Positions 1 to 9,423 of a DNA stretch of 64,000 bases are shown here, piece after piece. Position 1 is the stretch's first letter. Every line of letters starts with the position of its first letter. The DNA is taken from contig NZ_FNCS01000003.1 in assembly GCF_900100665.1 (NCBI RefSeq), positions 310,001-374,000 of the forward strand, given 5' to 3'. The DNA comes from Pelagibacterium luteolum (GTDB lineage: Bacteria; Pseudomonadota; Alphaproteobacteria; Rhizobiales; Devosiaceae). The translations under genes and the position numbers were made by a program. Under the pieces are notes generated by a model. The model saw only the letters and a program-made list of their open reading frames with translations, made no database searches and was not told the origin of the DNA.

Positions 1-222
1 CCCCTGGATCGTCCCGTCCTCACCAAACCGCCCATGCAGCGCATTGAAGACCACGTCGGGTTTCAGCCGCGTCAAAACATCGGCAATATCGCGCCCGACA
101 TCGATCTCGGTCACCTCATACCCGGCATTGCGCAATGCCTGCGCGCACTCCGCGCCAGAATTGAGCGAAACCTCCCGCTCATGCGACCATCCGCCCTTGA
201 GCACCGCTACATGTTTCGCCAT
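1..222 (-). CDS. ddl: D-alanine--D-alanine ligase, N-terminal part (runs off the window)
   Basis: The enzyme joins two D-alanines with ATP to make the dipeptide for peptidoglycan precursors in the cytoplasm. Only the first 74 codons are visible. They begin [11 protein letters not shown] and contain the [11 protein letters not shown] segment and the [11 protein letters not shown] segment, both typical of the N-terminal fold of Ddl. The gene follows murB on the same strand after about 100 bases, which is the usual order in alphaproteobacterial cell-wall clusters. The rest lies to the left of base 1. Confidence 0.9.
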   Translation of the reverse strand, partial: MAKHVAVLKGGWSHEREVSLNSGAECAQALRNAGYEVTEIDVGRDIADVLTRLKPDVVFNALHGRFGEDGTIQG

Positions 223-264
223 CGGTTCCGCCTTCTTGTTCTCTTAAACGCCAGCCAAATGAGC

Positions 265-304
265 CCCCCTCGCCCCTTGTGAGGGGAGAGGGCCCGGGTG
301 TGAA
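265..304. repeat. intergenic palindromic repeat, 'agaggg' type (type C)
   Basis: Short C-rich and G-rich arms (CCCCTCGCCCC and GAGGGGAGAGGG) form an imperfect inverted repeat between murB and ddl. Related copies lie at 14494-14534, 15752-15799, 19631-19678 and 26512-26552. It may form a hairpin in the mRNA between the two cell-wall genes. Its function is unknown. Confidence 0.5.
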
Positions 305-322
305 CGGTGCGCAGCCGCTCGG

Positions 323-1300
323 CTATTTCACCCCAGCAAACACATCCCCATCGAGAAATTCCCGCACCTCACGCCCGTCCGCAAAATGCCCCATCCGCCG
401 GATTTCCCAGACGAGATCGATGCCGTGCTTTTCCCGCACCTTGGCCCGAACCGTCTCACCCAACGTCTCGATATCGAACGCACTGGCCGCATCGAGATTG
501 ATCAGGAAATTTGTGTGCATCTCAGAGACCTGCGCATCCCCGATCCGCAAAGCCCGGCATCCAGCCTCATCGACAAGCTTCCAGGCGGAGTACCCGTCCG
601 GGTTCTTGAACGTCGATCCGCCTGTGCGCGTATTGGTCGGCTGCGTCGATTCCCGCTGCTCGGTGATAGCCCGCATCTTGGCCAAAATCTCGTCGCTGTC
701 CCCGGCCACGCCCTCAAACACCGCCGAGGTGAACACCACCCCTTTTGGCCCGTTCGACTTGCGATACTCATAGGCCATATCGGTATTGGAAAGCTCGATG
801 ATCTCGCCCTCGCGCGTCACCCCGCGCAGAGAAACCACCCGCTCCTTGGTCTCGGTACCATAGCACCCCGCATTCATATAAAGCGCCCCGCCGACCGCAC
901 CGGGTATACCGCGCATGAAAGACAAGCCGTCGATCCCGGCCTTGGCCGCAGCCGTCGCGATCTTGACGTCCGGCAGTCCCGCCCCGGCCCGTACCCGATT
1001 GCCATCGAGCACCTCGACCCCGCCAAAAGCCTTGGCGGGCAATTTGATCACCACCCCGTCGATCCCGCCATCGCGGATCAGAAGGTTCGATCCCAGCCCG
1101 ATCACCGTCACCCGTATATCGGCCGGCAAATTTTTCAGAAAATACGCAAGGTCCGCCTCATCGGCCGGCTCGAAATAGAGCTGCGCCGGGCCGCCCACGC
1201 GAAACCAGACGACCTTGGCGATCGAATAATCGGCAATGAGCTTGCCACGCACGCCCCCGATCCAGCCGGAGAACTGCGGCAGGAGATCGGGAAAACTCAT
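323..1300 (-). CDS. murB: UDP-N-acetylenolpyruvoylglucosamine reductase
   Basis: This FAD- and NADPH-dependent enzyme reduces UDP-GlcNAc-enolpyruvate to UDP-MurNAc in the cytoplasm. The 325-residue protein has the usual length. It shows the FAD-binding signatures [10 protein letters not shown] and [10 protein letters not shown], then [24 protein letters not shown], and the GSTFKNP segment that carries the catalytic serine. Its start overlaps the end of murC by four bases, so the two are translationally coupled. Known family role; the match is clear. Confidence 0.97.
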   Translation of the reverse strand: MSFPDLLPQFSGWIGGVRGKLIADYSIAKVVWFRVGGPAQLYFEPADEADLAYFLKNLPADIRVTVIGLGSNLLIRDGGIDGVVIKLPAKAFGGVEVLDGNRVRAGAGLPDVKIATAAAKAGIDGLSFMRGIPGAVGGALYMNAGCYGTETKERVVSLRGVTREGEIIELSNTDMAYEYRKSNGPKGVVFTSAVFEGVAGDSDEILAKMRAITEQRESTQPTNTRTGGSTFKNPDGYSAWKLVDEAGCRALRIGDAQVSEMHTNFLINLDAASAFDIETLGETVRAKVREKHGIDLVWEIRRMGHFADGREVREFLDGDVFAGVK

Positions 1301-2730
1301 GCGCTGGCCCGGTCCCTGCCGGCAAATTCCGTTTCGAGCTCACCCGGCAACGCCGCCGCCCAGAGCGTGATGTTGCCCGCTCCAAGGCAGACGACATAAT
1401 CGCCTTCCCCGGCCCGCTCGGCGATGATCCCGGCCAGCTCTTCCGGCCCGGCAATCACCCGCGCATCGCGATGCCCGCGCGCCCGGATACGGTCCACCAA
1501 TTCACTATGCGAAACGCCATCGATCGGTGCTTCACCCGCCGCATAGACCGGCGCCACCAGCACCGTATCGGCTTCGTTGAAACACGCCGAGAAATCGTCG
1601 AACAGATCATGCAGGCGCGAATAGCGGTGCGGCTGCACCACCGCGATCACGTCGCGCTTGGTCGATTGCCGCGCCGCGCGCAGCACCGAGGAAATCTCCA
1701 CCGGGTGATGCCCGTAATCGTCGATCACCGTAATCCCATTGACCTCACCGGTCTTGGTAAACCGGCGCTTCACACCGCCAAAGCCTTTCAGCCCAGCCCG
1801 GATCTGGTCGTCGGTAATTTTTAGCTCCTGCGCCACGGCAATCGCCGCCGTCGCATTGAGCACGTTGTGCATGCCCGGCATCGGCAATTCCAGATCGGCC
1901 ACCGTACGCGTCTGCTCGCTCACCCGATCCCGGATCACCACCGAAAACCGGCTCGTGCCATTCTCGTTGGTCACATCGATCAACCGCACATCGGCCTGCG
2001 GGTTGCGACCATAGGTGATCATCCGCCGGTCCTCGATCTCACCCACCAGCGCCTGCACGGTCGGGTGGTCGAGGCACATCACGGCGAACCCGTAGAACGG
2101 CACGTTCTCGACGAAATTCCTGAACGCCTTCTTGACCCCATCGAAGTCGTGATAGTGATCGAGATGCTCGGGATCGATGTTGGTCACCACGGCCACATCG
2201 GCCGGCAGTTTGACAAAAGTCCCGTCGCTCTCGTCCGCCTCGACGACCATCCAGTCGCCCTGCCCCAAGCGCGCATTGGTCCCATAGGCATTGATGATCC
2301 CGCCATTGATCACTGTCGGATCGAACTGCCCCGCATCGAGCAGCGCCGCGACCATCGAGGTCGTCGTCGTCTTGCCATGCGTGCCGCCAATGGCGATAGC
2401 GTTCTTGAACCGCATGATTTCGGCCAGCATTTCGGCCCGCCGCACGATCGGCAACCCGCGCGCACGGGCTTCCTTGAGCTCGGGATTGTCCTTCTTGATG
2501 GCGGAAGAGACAACGACCACAGCGGCATCGCGGATGTTCTCGCCCGTCTGCCCGATCATCACCTCGATGCCCATGGCCTGGAGCCGCTGCACATTGGCAT
2601 TGGTCGCCTGATCAGACCCGCGCACCGTATAGCGCTGCGTGTGCAGCACTTCGGCGATGCCGCTCATCCCGATCCCACCGATCCCGATGAAGTGCACGGG
2701 GCCGATATCGCGTGGCATCTTGGTGTTCAT
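1297..2730 (-). CDS. murC: UDP-N-acetylmuramate--L-alanine ligase
   Basis: MurC adds L-alanine to UDP-MurNAc with ATP, the first step of the peptide stem. The 477-residue protein has the N-terminal Rossmann motif [14 protein letters not shown] (about residues 16-29), the ATP-binding [10 protein letters not shown] loop, and the YGHHPVE segment of the Mur ligase C-terminal region. An AAAGGAC ribosome site precedes the ATG. It overlaps murB by four bases at its end and murG by four bases at its start, which indicates one operon. Confidence 0.97.
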   Translation of the reverse strand: MNTKMPRDIGPVHFIGIGGIGMSGIAEVLHTQRYTVRGSDQATNANVQRLQAMGIEVMIGQTGENIRDAAVVVVSSAIKKDNPELKEARARGLPIVRRAEMLAEIMRFKNAIAIGGTHGKTTTTSMVAALLDAGQFDPTVINGGIINAYGTNARLGQGDWMVVEADESDGTFVKLPADVAVVTNIDPEHLDHYHDFDGVKKAFRNFVENVPFYGFAVMCLDHPTVQALVGEIEDRRMITYGRNPQADVRLIDVTNENGTSRFSVVIRDRVSEQTRTVADLELPMPGMHNVLNATAAIAVAQELKITDDQIRAGLKGFGGVKRRFTKTGEVNGITVIDDYGHHPVEISSVLRAARQSTKRDVIAVVQPHRYSRLHDLFDDFSACFNEADTVLVAPVYAAGEAPIDGVSHSELVDRIRARGHRDARVIAGPEELAGIIAERAGEGDYVVCLGAGNITLWAAALPGELETEFAGRDRASA

Positions 2731-3821
2731 GATTGTCCTTTGGCGGTTTGCTCGACGAGATCGGCCAGACGCTCGACGGCGTCTGCAACCCCCACTTTGC
2801 GGGCGGCGTCCGCCGCCGCGGTGAGTCGATCCGGAGCGTTCAAGAGTTCGTGAAGCTGGCTCGCAAGAGATTGCGGTGAAAGCGTGGCTTGGTCCGCCAG
2901 CCAGGCGCCCCCGGCCCGCTCCATCACCATGGCATTGGCCCGCTGGTCCTGATCGAGCGATCCGGGCAGCGGCACCAGAATAGCGGGCCGTCCAAGCACG
3001 CCCAGTTCGGCAACCGTGGACGCCCCCGCGCGCCCGATCACCAGATGGCTCTTGGCGATGCGTTCGGGCAGATCGGAAAAGAACGTCGCCAGTTCCACAT
3101 TCACCCGCGCCGTCCGGTAAGCGTCGGTGACCCGCTCAAGGTCCTCTTCCCGACACTGCTGCACGACGTTCAACCGCCGGCGCAAAGGCTCATCGAGAAG
3201 CGCGATCGCCTCTGGCACCAGATCGGAAAAAACCTTGGCGCCCTGGCTGCCGCCAAACACCAAAAGATCGACGGACCCATTCTCAACCAGCGCCGGATAA
3301 GGCGTCCCCGCCACAGCCCGCACGCGATCGCGCACCGGGTTGCCCGTCAGGACCTTCTTGAGCTTGAAACCGTCCGCATGATTGGTCTCGGCAAAGCTCA
3401 TCGCCAGAACGCTCGCAAACCGCGCCAACGCCCGATTGGCACGACCCATAACCGCATTCTGCTCATGCAGAACGCCTGGAATGCGGAGCAGCGAGGCCGC
3501 AAGAAACGGCGGAAAACACGGATAGCCCCCGAACCCCACGACCGCATCGGGCTCGATCCTCTTGAGGACCCTCATCGCCGAACCGACACCGCCCAGGATC
3601 GTGAACCCGGCCCTTAGGAACTTGACCGGATTTCTGATCGACGGCGTCGCCGCCGGCACCACATGGGTCGCAGTTGCAGGAAAGTCCGCGCCATACGACG
3701 TCACGCGCTCGTCGGTCAAAAGGTGAATCTCATGTCCACGCCGGCGCAATTCCTGCGCGAGCGCCATGGCCGGAAACAGGTGCCCCCCGGTCCCCCCGGC
3801 CATCAATGCGAATGTGCTCAT
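2727..3821 (-). CDS. murG: undecaprenyldiphospho-muramoylpentapeptide beta-N-acetylglucosaminyltransferase
   Basis: MurG transfers GlcNAc to lipid I, making lipid II at the inner face of the membrane. The 364-residue GT28 protein starts with [16 protein letters not shown], the glycine-rich acceptor-lipid loop, and has [26 protein letters not shown] and the C-terminal donor-site region [18 protein letters not shown]. It lies 12 bases downstream of ftsW and overlaps murC by four bases. Order and spacing are those of the standard division and cell-wall cluster. Confidence 0.97.
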   Translation of the reverse strand: MSTFALMAGGTGGHLFPAMALAQELRRRGHEIHLLTDERVTSYGADFPATATHVVPAATPSIRNPVKFLRAGFTILGGVGSAMRVLKRIEPDAVVGFGGYPCFPPFLAASLLRIPGVLHEQNAVMGRANRALARFASVLAMSFAETNHADGFKLKKVLTGNPVRDRVRAVAGTPYPALVENGSVDLLVFGGSQGAKVFSDLVPEAIALLDEPLRRRLNVVQQCREEDLERVTDAYRTARVNVELATFFSDLPERIAKSHLVIGRAGASTVAELGVLGRPAILVPLPGSLDQDQRANAMVMERAGGAWLADQATLSPQSLASQLHELLNAPDRLTAAADAARKVGVADAVERLADLVEQTAKGQS

Positions 3822-3833
3822 ACTATCTCTTTA

Positions 3834-5018
3834 TCAGCGGGCCTTGAGGCCCGAATTGTCCAGCGCGCTGCGGATCGGCAGCCCGGTGGCGAATGTTTCC
3901 TCGGGTTTACGGCGGGTGAGCCCCAGCAGCAACCCCATGCCCAGCCCGATCGCGATCATCGACGTGCCGCCATAGGAAACGAACGGCAGCGTCATCCCCT
4001 TGGGCGGCACCAGATTAAGGTTCACGAACAGATTGATGGCCGATTGCACGCCGAACTGGATGGCCAGCGCACTGGCCGCCAGCCGGTTGAACAGGCTGTG
4101 CTGCCCCAGCGCCTGCGTCAGCGCCCGGATCACGACAAAGCAGATCAGGCCCACAAGCATCAGCGAAAAGAGGATACCGAATTCCGATGCCCCTGCTGCG
4201 AAGACAAAGTCGGCATGGGCGTCAGGCAGATAGCGCTTGGCGATCCCCTCGCCCGGCCCCTTGCCGAACCATCCGCCCTCGAGCAGCGATTCCAGCGCCC
4301 GTTCGGCCTGATAATTGTCGCCCGTCTCGGGATTGATGAACGCATCGATACGTCGCGCAACGTGCGGGAAGAACAGATAGGCCAACCCGCCCATGGCCAA
4401 CGCCGCGCCGCCCAGCGCGCCGATCACCCACCATGAAATGCCCGACAAAAACAGCAGCGCGCCATAGGTGATGACCATCAGCGCCGTCTGTCCCACGTCC
4501 GGTTGCAGCAACAACAACCCCACGATCAAGAGCGTCGTCGCCATGGCGAGGATGTGCCCCGGCATGTCCTTGCGTTTCATCTGCTCGGAGATGAACCACG
4601 CCGACATCACGGCATAGGCGGGCTTCACGAATTCGGACGGCTGCAGCGACTGCCCCATAAAGGAGATCCACCGCCGCGCACCCTTGACCTCGACGCCGAA
4701 CCGCAGCGTCATCGCCAGCAGCACAAGCCCCCCGATCAGCGTCACGATACCCACGACCCGCGCCCATCGCGCATTGAGCAGCGAGGCGAGGAACATCACC
4801 GCAAGCGCTGGGATGCAAAACAGCACATGGCGCTGCGTAAAATGCCACGGCCCCAGCCCGATCCGCTCGGCCACCGGCGGGCTTGCAGCAAAGCTTAGCA
4901 GCACCCCGAACCCCATCAGCGCAACCAGCGCAAACAGCAATTCACGGTCGACGGTCCACCACCATTCGGCGATAGGCGTCTTACGTTCGCGGGAAAACCA
5001 GGCGGAAATGGCGGTCAC
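3834..5018 (-). CDS. ftsW: peptidoglycan glycosyltransferase FtsW
   Basis: FtsW is the polytopic SEDS-family glycan polymerase of the divisome. The protein has about ten hydrophobic segments, the QPDVGQT motif, the long periplasmic loop ending in the DAHADFVFAAGASEFG region, and the C-terminal YGGTSM motif. I chose the GTG at 5018 because a GGAG site lies seven bases upstream and because this gives 394 residues, a usual length. An in-frame start at 5111 would add an unlikely N-terminal tail and has no good ribosome site. murD, often upstream of ftsW, is absent here. Confidence 0.95.
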   Translation of the reverse strand: MTAISAWFSRERKTPIAEWWWTVDRELLFALVALMGFGVLLSFAASPPVAERIGLGPWHFTQRHVLFCIPALAVMFLASLLNARWARVVGIVTLIGGLVLLAMTLRFGVEVKGARRWISFMGQSLQPSEFVKPAYAVMSAWFISEQMKRKDMPGHILAMATTLLIVGLLLLQPDVGQTALMVITYGALLFLSGISWWVIGALGGAALAMGGLAYLFFPHVARRIDAFINPETGDNYQAERALESLLEGGWFGKGPGEGIAKRYLPDAHADFVFAAGASEFGILFSLMLVGLICFVVIRALTQALGQHSLFNRLAASALAIQFGVQSAINLFVNLNLVPPKGMTLPFVSYGGTSMIAIGLGMGLLLGLTRRKPEETFATGLPIRSALDNSGLKAR

Positions 5019-5333
5019 AGATAGGCTCCGATACGCAGGCAAGAGACTCGCAGAATGCGAAATTACCACCCCAGTGGTTACCATTTCGCAACCATCCCAA
5101 AATCCCACCAAGAAACCTCAGCACCACCTACTCCCACTCACCGACCGTCATCCTGGGATATATTGCCGGGATCCAGCGCCAGCCCCTCCGCACACGTCCG
5201 CGCCTCGAAGACCCCATTCACCTCAACGCCCCGCCTCTTTTCCCCACCAAGACTAAACACCTCCCCGATCCGCCATGGACCCACCGGCGCCGGCGCCCCG
5301 AAAAACAGTACCGCAACGACGCGAACATTGAGC
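5019..5333. repeat. gap between ftsW and a membrane protein: hairpin plus one palindromic repeat
   Basis: No gene is visible in this 315-base gap. At 5056-5090 the arms TGCGAAAT and ATTTCGCA enclose a second partial arm pair (ACCAC with GTGGT), giving an imperfect hairpin 38 to 72 bases upstream of the ftsW start codon. At 5145-5180 there is a divergent copy of the GTCATCC...GATCCAG intergenic repeat. The ftsW promoter must lie here if the gene is not read through from the membrane protein upstream. Confidence 0.55.
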
Positions 5334-5912
5334 CTAAGCATCCGCCACACTCCCGTCCCGCGCGGCCTGAAAAAACAGCCAGCCAGACCCCAGCCAGAGC
5401 GAGATAAAGAACGTGTTGATGAAAATCAGTTCCATCGGCTCCCGGTAGGGCGCGTTAAATTCGAGCCCTATGGCAATCACCGTCACCAGCGCCTGCGCGC
5501 CCGCCGTTGCCATCATGGCCCGGCCCAGCCCGTCGGCCCCAAACCGCGCCACATACGCCCCGCTCGCCGCAATCGCCAGAACCGCGACATACATTCCGTT
5601 GGCCAGATTATCCTCCGACCCGATGATCCCGACCGCGAGGTTGATCCACACGAGCAGCATCGTTGCCAGAAGCGCCACCGCCGCCCCCGCGCGATACTGG
5701 CTCTTGTGCGACCGCCGGACCGCCAATTCGTACCCGAACAGCGGCCCGGCCAGCAGCAATCCGATCAGCACGAAATCGAGCACGCCCCAATCGGGCATGC
5801 CGGTCAGGATTTTAGACACCCCCGCCATGATCAGCAGCACCCCCGCCAGCCCCCACGCCGCCAGCCGCAACTGGCTACCCCGCTCGGCGCCATATTCTTC
5901 TCGTTCGCTCAT
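5334..5912 (-). CDS. hypothetical integral membrane protein (192 aa)
   Basis: I do not recognise a named family. The protein starts MSEREEYGAERG and has about five or six hydrophobic segments, beginning with LAAWGLAGVLLIMAGVSKIL and ending with a helix near FINTFFISLWLGSGWLFF. There is no signal peptide and no catalytic motif that I can see. The start at 5912 has GGAG eight bases upstream; two further in-frame ATG codons lie just before it. It stands alone between ftsW and the divergent regulator gene at 6000 and could share control with that regulator. Confidence 0.7.
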   Translation of the reverse strand: MSEREEYGAERGSQLRLAAWGLAGVLLIMAGVSKILTGMPDWGVLDFVLIGLLLAGPLFGYELAVRRSHKSQYRAGAAVALLATMLLVWINLAVGIIGSEDNLANGMYVAVLAIAASGAYVARFGADGLGRAMMATAGAQALVTVIAIGLEFNAPYREPMELIFINTFFISLWLGSGWLFFQAARDGSVADA

Positions 5913-5999
5913 TGGCATCGCTCCACGCATAAGTATGATGGGCCGACCATGGCCGAGGCGGACATGAGCGCCATGAGCAAGTCGTGAGGTTTTCCTGAA

Positions 6000-7082
6000 A
6001 TGAGTGCCGAAAGCTTCGTTTTCGAACGCTATCGCCTCGACGTTACCAATCGCCTGCTGACCCGCGACGACGAAACCATCGATTTAAGCCCACGCTATCT
6101 CGACGCCCTGACCCTTTTGGTACGCGAGCAGGGCAATCTCGTCCCCAAGACCCGCTTCCTCGACGAGGTCTGGAAAGGCGTCCCCGTCACCGACGAGGCC
6201 CTGACCCAGGCCATCCGCACCCTTCGCCGCCAGCTCGGCGACGACGCATCGACACCGCGCTTTATCGAAACCGTCCCCAAACACGGCTATCGTTTCATCG
6301 CCCCCGTCACCCGGCCATCCGACCGGCGCCCCACGACAAAAACGCGTTCCGACCACTGGCCCGACATCATCGACCTTACCCGCACCGGCACGATCGGCGC
6401 CGGCATCGCGGGCATAATCGGCGGTCTGATCTACGGCCTTGCCGAAGCCTCGAACCCCCTCGGTTCGGGCAGCGGCGCCATCTCGGTCCTGCTGGTCTTT
6501 ATGTGCATCACGACCATCGTCGCTTCGCTGGGCGGCGCTGGCGTCACCTTCGGCATGGCCACCGCCCAACGCTTCCTCACCCCCAGCGCGGTCGCCTCCA
6601 TCCTCGGCGGCACGCTGGGTGGCCTTTTGGTCGGCGCCCTCGTCAAACTCATCGGCGTCGATGCCTTCAATCTTCTCGTCGGCCAATCCCCCGGCGACGT
6701 GACCGGCGCTTTCGAGGGCGCACTGCTCGGTGCCGCAATCGGCCTCAGCGCCTGGGCGTCCCGCGTAATCGCTACCGATTCCATCCGTAAATCCGCCCTC
6801 ATCGCCGCAGCAATCACCGGCCTCACCGGCATGCTCATTCCCCTCTTGGGCGGGCGAATGCTCGGCGGCAGTCTCGAACTCCTTGCCGAGAGTTTTCCGA
6901 ATTCCCGTCTCCAGTTCGGGCAGATGGGCCGTCTGTTCGGCGAAGACGGCTTTGGGCCAATAACCGAACTCGCTACCGGCGGCTTGGAGGGCGCCCTGTT
7001 CGGTAGCTGCCTCGTCATCGCCCTCACCCTCCATGCCCGCCGCCGCCCGAAACAGGCTGTCCCTGCCGAAGATCTGCGCTAG
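6000..7082 (+). CDS. membrane-anchored winged-helix transcriptional regulator (CadC/ToxR-like architecture)
   Basis: Residues 1 to about 103 form an OmpR/PhoB-type winged helix: FVFERYRLD, DLSPRYLDALTLLV, DEVWKGVPVTDEALTQAIRTLRRQLGDD and the closing IETVPKHGYRF motif. There is no receiver domain. Residues from about 128 onward are six or so glycine-rich membrane helices, among them IGAGIAGIIGGLIYGL and ILGGTLGGLLVGALV, with a short charged tail. CadC and ToxR have one helix and a periplasmic domain, so this multi-helix sensor is different. The stop lies 28 bases before allE, which suggests that it controls or is co-transcribed with the ureide genes; this is an inference. Confidence 0.85.
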   Translation: MSAESFVFERYRLDVTNRLLTRDDETIDLSPRYLDALTLLVREQGNLVPKTRFLDEVWKGVPVTDEALTQAIRTLRRQLGDDASTPRFIETVPKHGYRFIAPVTRPSDRRPTTKTRSDHWPDIIDLTRTGTIGAGIAGIIGGLIYGLAEASNPLGSGSGAISVLLVFMCITTIVASLGGAGVTFGMATAQRFLTPSAVASILGGTLGGLLVGALVKLIGVDAFNLLVGQSPGDVTGAFEGALLGAAIGLSAWASRVIATDSIRKSALIAAAITGLTGMLIPLLGGRMLGGSLELLAESFPNSRLQFGQMGRLFGEDGFGPITELATGGLEGALFGSCLVIALTLHARRRPKQAVPAEDLR

Positions 7083-7110
7083 GCTGCGCCAACCACATCC
7101 GGAATCAATA

Positions 7111-7938
7111 ATGACCGACCGCACCTACGCCACGCCCCCCGCCGGCCTCCCGCCCCAGACCCAGCCTCTCACCGACCGCGCCGTCTTCACCACAGCCTAT
7201 GCCGTGATCCCCAAAGGCGTGATGCGCGACATCGTCACGAGTTATCTCCCCTTCTGGGACAAGACCCGCGCCTGGATCATCTCGCGCCCCTTGTCAGGCT
7301 TCGCTGAAACCTTCGCCCAATACATAATGGAAGTTGCCCCCAGCGGCGGCAGCGAAAAACCCGAGCCCGACGCCACCGCCCAAGCCGTCCTCTTCGTCGT
7401 GTCCGGCACGTTCAGCCTTACCATCGCCGGCCAAACTCACGCGATGGCGCCGGGCGGCTATGCCTACATCCCCCCCGCCACCTCATGGTCGGTCAAAAAC
7501 GACAGCGATGTCCCCGCGACCTTCCACTGGATCCGCAAAGCCTACGAAACCGTCGACGGCATCGACACCCCCGAGCCCTTCGTCACCTCCGATGCCGCGG
7601 TCGAACCCATCGAAATGCCCGACACCAACGGCGCCTGGGCCACGACGCGCTTTGTAGACCCCACCGATCTTCGCCATGACATGCACGTCAATATCGTGAG
7701 CTTCCAGCCTGGGGCCGTCATTCCCTTTGCCGAAACCCACGTCATGGAACACGGCCTCTATGTGCTGGAAGGCAAGGCCGTCTATCGGCTCAATGCCGAT
7801 TGGGTGGAAGTGGAAGCAGGCGATTACATGTGGCTGCGCGCCTTCTGCCCCCAGGCGTGTTACGCCAGCGGCCCCGGCCCATTCCGCTATCTGCTCTATA
7901 AAGACGTCAACCGGCACCCAAAGCTTACACGCCCATGA
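7111..7938 (+). CDS. allE: (S)-ureidoglycine aminohydrolase
   Basis: This bicupin enzyme releases ammonia from (S)-ureidoglycine to give (S)-ureidoglycolate in allantoin breakdown. The 275-residue protein has two cupin halves. In the C-terminal half E208, H210, H214 (ETHVMEH) and Q248 match the metal ligands known for the E. coli enzyme YlbA. I chose the ATG at 7111, which gives an N-terminus MTDRTYATPP; an upstream in-frame ATG at 7033 lies within the regulator gene. Its stop overlaps the start of allA by four bases, so the two consecutive steps of the pathway are coupled. Confidence 0.9.
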   Translation: MTDRTYATPPAGLPPQTQPLTDRAVFTTAYAVIPKGVMRDIVTSYLPFWDKTRAWIISRPLSGFAETFAQYIMEVAPSGGSEKPEPDATAQAVLFVVSGTFSLTIAGQTHAMAPGGYAYIPPATSWSVKNDSDVPATFHWIRKAYETVDGIDTPEPFVTSDAAVEPIEMPDTNGAWATTRFVDPTDLRHDMHVNIVSFQPGAVIPFAETHVMEHGLYVLEGKAVYRLNADWVEVEAGDYMWLRAFCPQACYASGPGPFRYLLYKDVNRHPKLTRP

Positions 7939-8432
7939 CCACCATCATCGCCCAGCCCCTCACCAAAGAGGCGTTCGCCCCCTTTGGCCAGATCCTCACC
8001 ACCGAGGGCGCGCATCACTATCCCATCAACAACGGCATGACCGAGCGCTTTCACGACCTCGCCAATGTCGAACTCGGCGGTGAAAACCCCCGCCCGTTGA
8101 TCTCGATCTTTCGCGGCCAGCCCTATGCCCTGCCGCTCGCTCTCACCATGGTCGAGCGCCATCCGCTGGGCTCGCAAGCCTTCATGCCGCTCCACCCCCG
8201 CCCCTTCCTCGTCATTGTCGCCCCCGACCAAAACGGCGTCCCCGGCACCCCCCTCGCCTTCCTCACCGAGCCCGGCATCGGCATCAACATCGCCCGCAAT
8301 ACCTGGCACGGCGTCCTCACCACGCTCGAACAGCAAGGCGATTTCCTCATCGTCGACCGCGGCGGCGACGGCAACAATTTACAAGAGCATTTTTTCGATA
8401 CGCCTTTCAGCGTCGAGCTTCCCAAGCGGTAA
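7935..8432 (+). CDS. allA: ureidoglycolate lyase
   Basis: AllA splits (S)-ureidoglycolate into glyoxylate and urea, the step after AllE. The 165-residue protein has the family's start region (LTKEAFAPFGQIL), the central FRGQPYALPL and MVERHPLGSQAFMPL segments and the WHGVLTTL motif near the end. It overlaps allE by four bases. No allantoinase, allantoate hydrolase or urease lies next to it, so the supply of substrate must come from genes elsewhere. Confidence 0.93.
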   Translation: MTTIIAQPLTKEAFAPFGQILTTEGAHHYPINNGMTERFHDLANVELGGENPRPLISIFRGQPYALPLALTMVERHPLGSQAFMPLHPRPFLVIVAPDQNGVPGTPLAFLTEPGIGINIARNTWHGVLTTLEQQGDFLIVDRGGDGNNLQEHFFDTPFSVELPKR

Positions 8433-8490
8433 TCCCGGCGATCCTCCTCGCGGACCGCATCCTACTCGCGTGGCCTCCACGCAGCCCCCA

Positions 8491-8600
8491 CCGTCATCCC
8501 GGCCTTGCGCCGGGACCCAGTATCCTCCGCACCTGATGGGATCTCCCCCGCTCCTGCTCCCCCACCCGTCACCCTCGGGCGAGACCCGAGGGTCCACGCC
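8491..8600. repeat. two intergenic palindromic repeats (types A and B)
   Basis: Positions 8491-8530 hold the type A element (CCGTCATCCCGGC...GCCGGGACCCAGTAT) and 8567-8600 the type B element (CGTCACCCTCGGG...CCCGAGGGTCCAC). Each has inner arms that can form a hairpin. They sit between the convergent ends of allA and the oxidoreductase gene. Similar pairs recur in at least five other gaps of this window. Confidence 0.75.
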
Positions 8601-8631
8601 GCACCACCCAGCCCCCAGGCGCCTCTATCCC

Positions 8632-9423
8632 TCAAATCCCCGCATACCAGTCATACCCGTGGTCTTCCCAATACCCGCCTTTGCCCCCGTGTATCTGGGC
8701 AAAGCTCTCCACGAGTTTGATCCGCTGGATATATTTGGCCATCTTGTACCCAAGCTGCCGCTCGACCCGCACGCGCAGCGGTGCGCCATTGGCCACCGGC
8801 AGCGCCGCATCATTCATGCCATAGGCCAAAATCGTCTGCGGATGCCGCGCATCGAGCATGTCGATGCTCTCGTAATAAGGCACGCCGCCGCTCAAGCCGC
8901 CCGAATAGATGTCGTAGCAGTGAAACACGCAGTACCGCGCATTGGACTGCACCCCGACTTCATCGAGGATCGCCGCCAAGGGCACGCCCGTCCATTTGGC
9001 GATGCAACTCCATCCCTCAACGCAATCATGCCGCGTGATCTGCGTCCGCGCCGGCATGTTGCGCAATTGCTCGAGCGAATAGCTCGTGGGCGTATCCACC
9101 AGCCCATCCACCTGCAGCCGATAGAGGACAAAATCGGCCTGCCGCAGAAACATGTATTCGACATTGTTGGGATCGGTGGACCCGTTAGGCCGCATCCCCT
9201 GCCGGATTTCGCTCTCGGAAAATTCCTTGGCCAGCGCCTCGCGCCCGATCAACGCCCGCTGCGCCGAATAGGTCAGCTCATTGGCGCTCGACATTGCGTT
9301 GCGCACCGGATGGTTGGGCCGCAACAGCGGATCGAAGACATCGCACCCCGCCAGCGTCAACCCGGCCGCCCCCGCGGCGCCCGCTGTCAAAAATCTCCGC
9401 CGCCCCGCCGAAAACCTTTTCAT
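8632..9423 (-). CDS. Tat-exported molybdopterin-dependent oxidoreductase (sulfite oxidase/MsrP fold)
   Basis: The 263-residue protein starts with a twin-arginine signal (RRRFLTAG, residues 8-15). The signal ends in a lipobox-like LAGC at residues 24-27, so it may be a Tat-exported lipoprotein. The segment HDCVEGWSC (132-140) carries C134, which matches the molybdenum-ligand cysteine of the sulfite-oxidase fold. The substrate is unknown; sulfite and sulfoxides are possibilities in the family. The ATG at 9423 overlaps the cytochrome b gene by four bases, which implies that electrons pass to or from that partner. Confidence 0.88.
   Translation of the reverse strand: MKRFSAGRRRFLTAGAAGAAGLTLAGCDVFDPLLRPNHPVRNAMSSANELTYSAQRALIGREALAKEFSESEIRQGMRPNGSTDPNNVEYMFLRQADFVLYRLQVDGLVDTPTSYSLEQLRNMPARTQITRHDCVEGWSCIAKWTGVPLAAILDEVGVQSNARYCVFHCYDIYSGGLSGGVPYYESIDMLDARHPQTILAYGMNDAALPVANGAPLRVRVERQLGYKMAKYIQRIKLVESFAQIHGGKGGYWEDHGYDWYAGI

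Noticed and set aside
386-1399. Long plus-strand frame opposite murB and murC
   Set aside because: It mirrors codon positions of the real minus-strand genes, has no ribosome site and gives a histidine- and arginine-rich product without domains.
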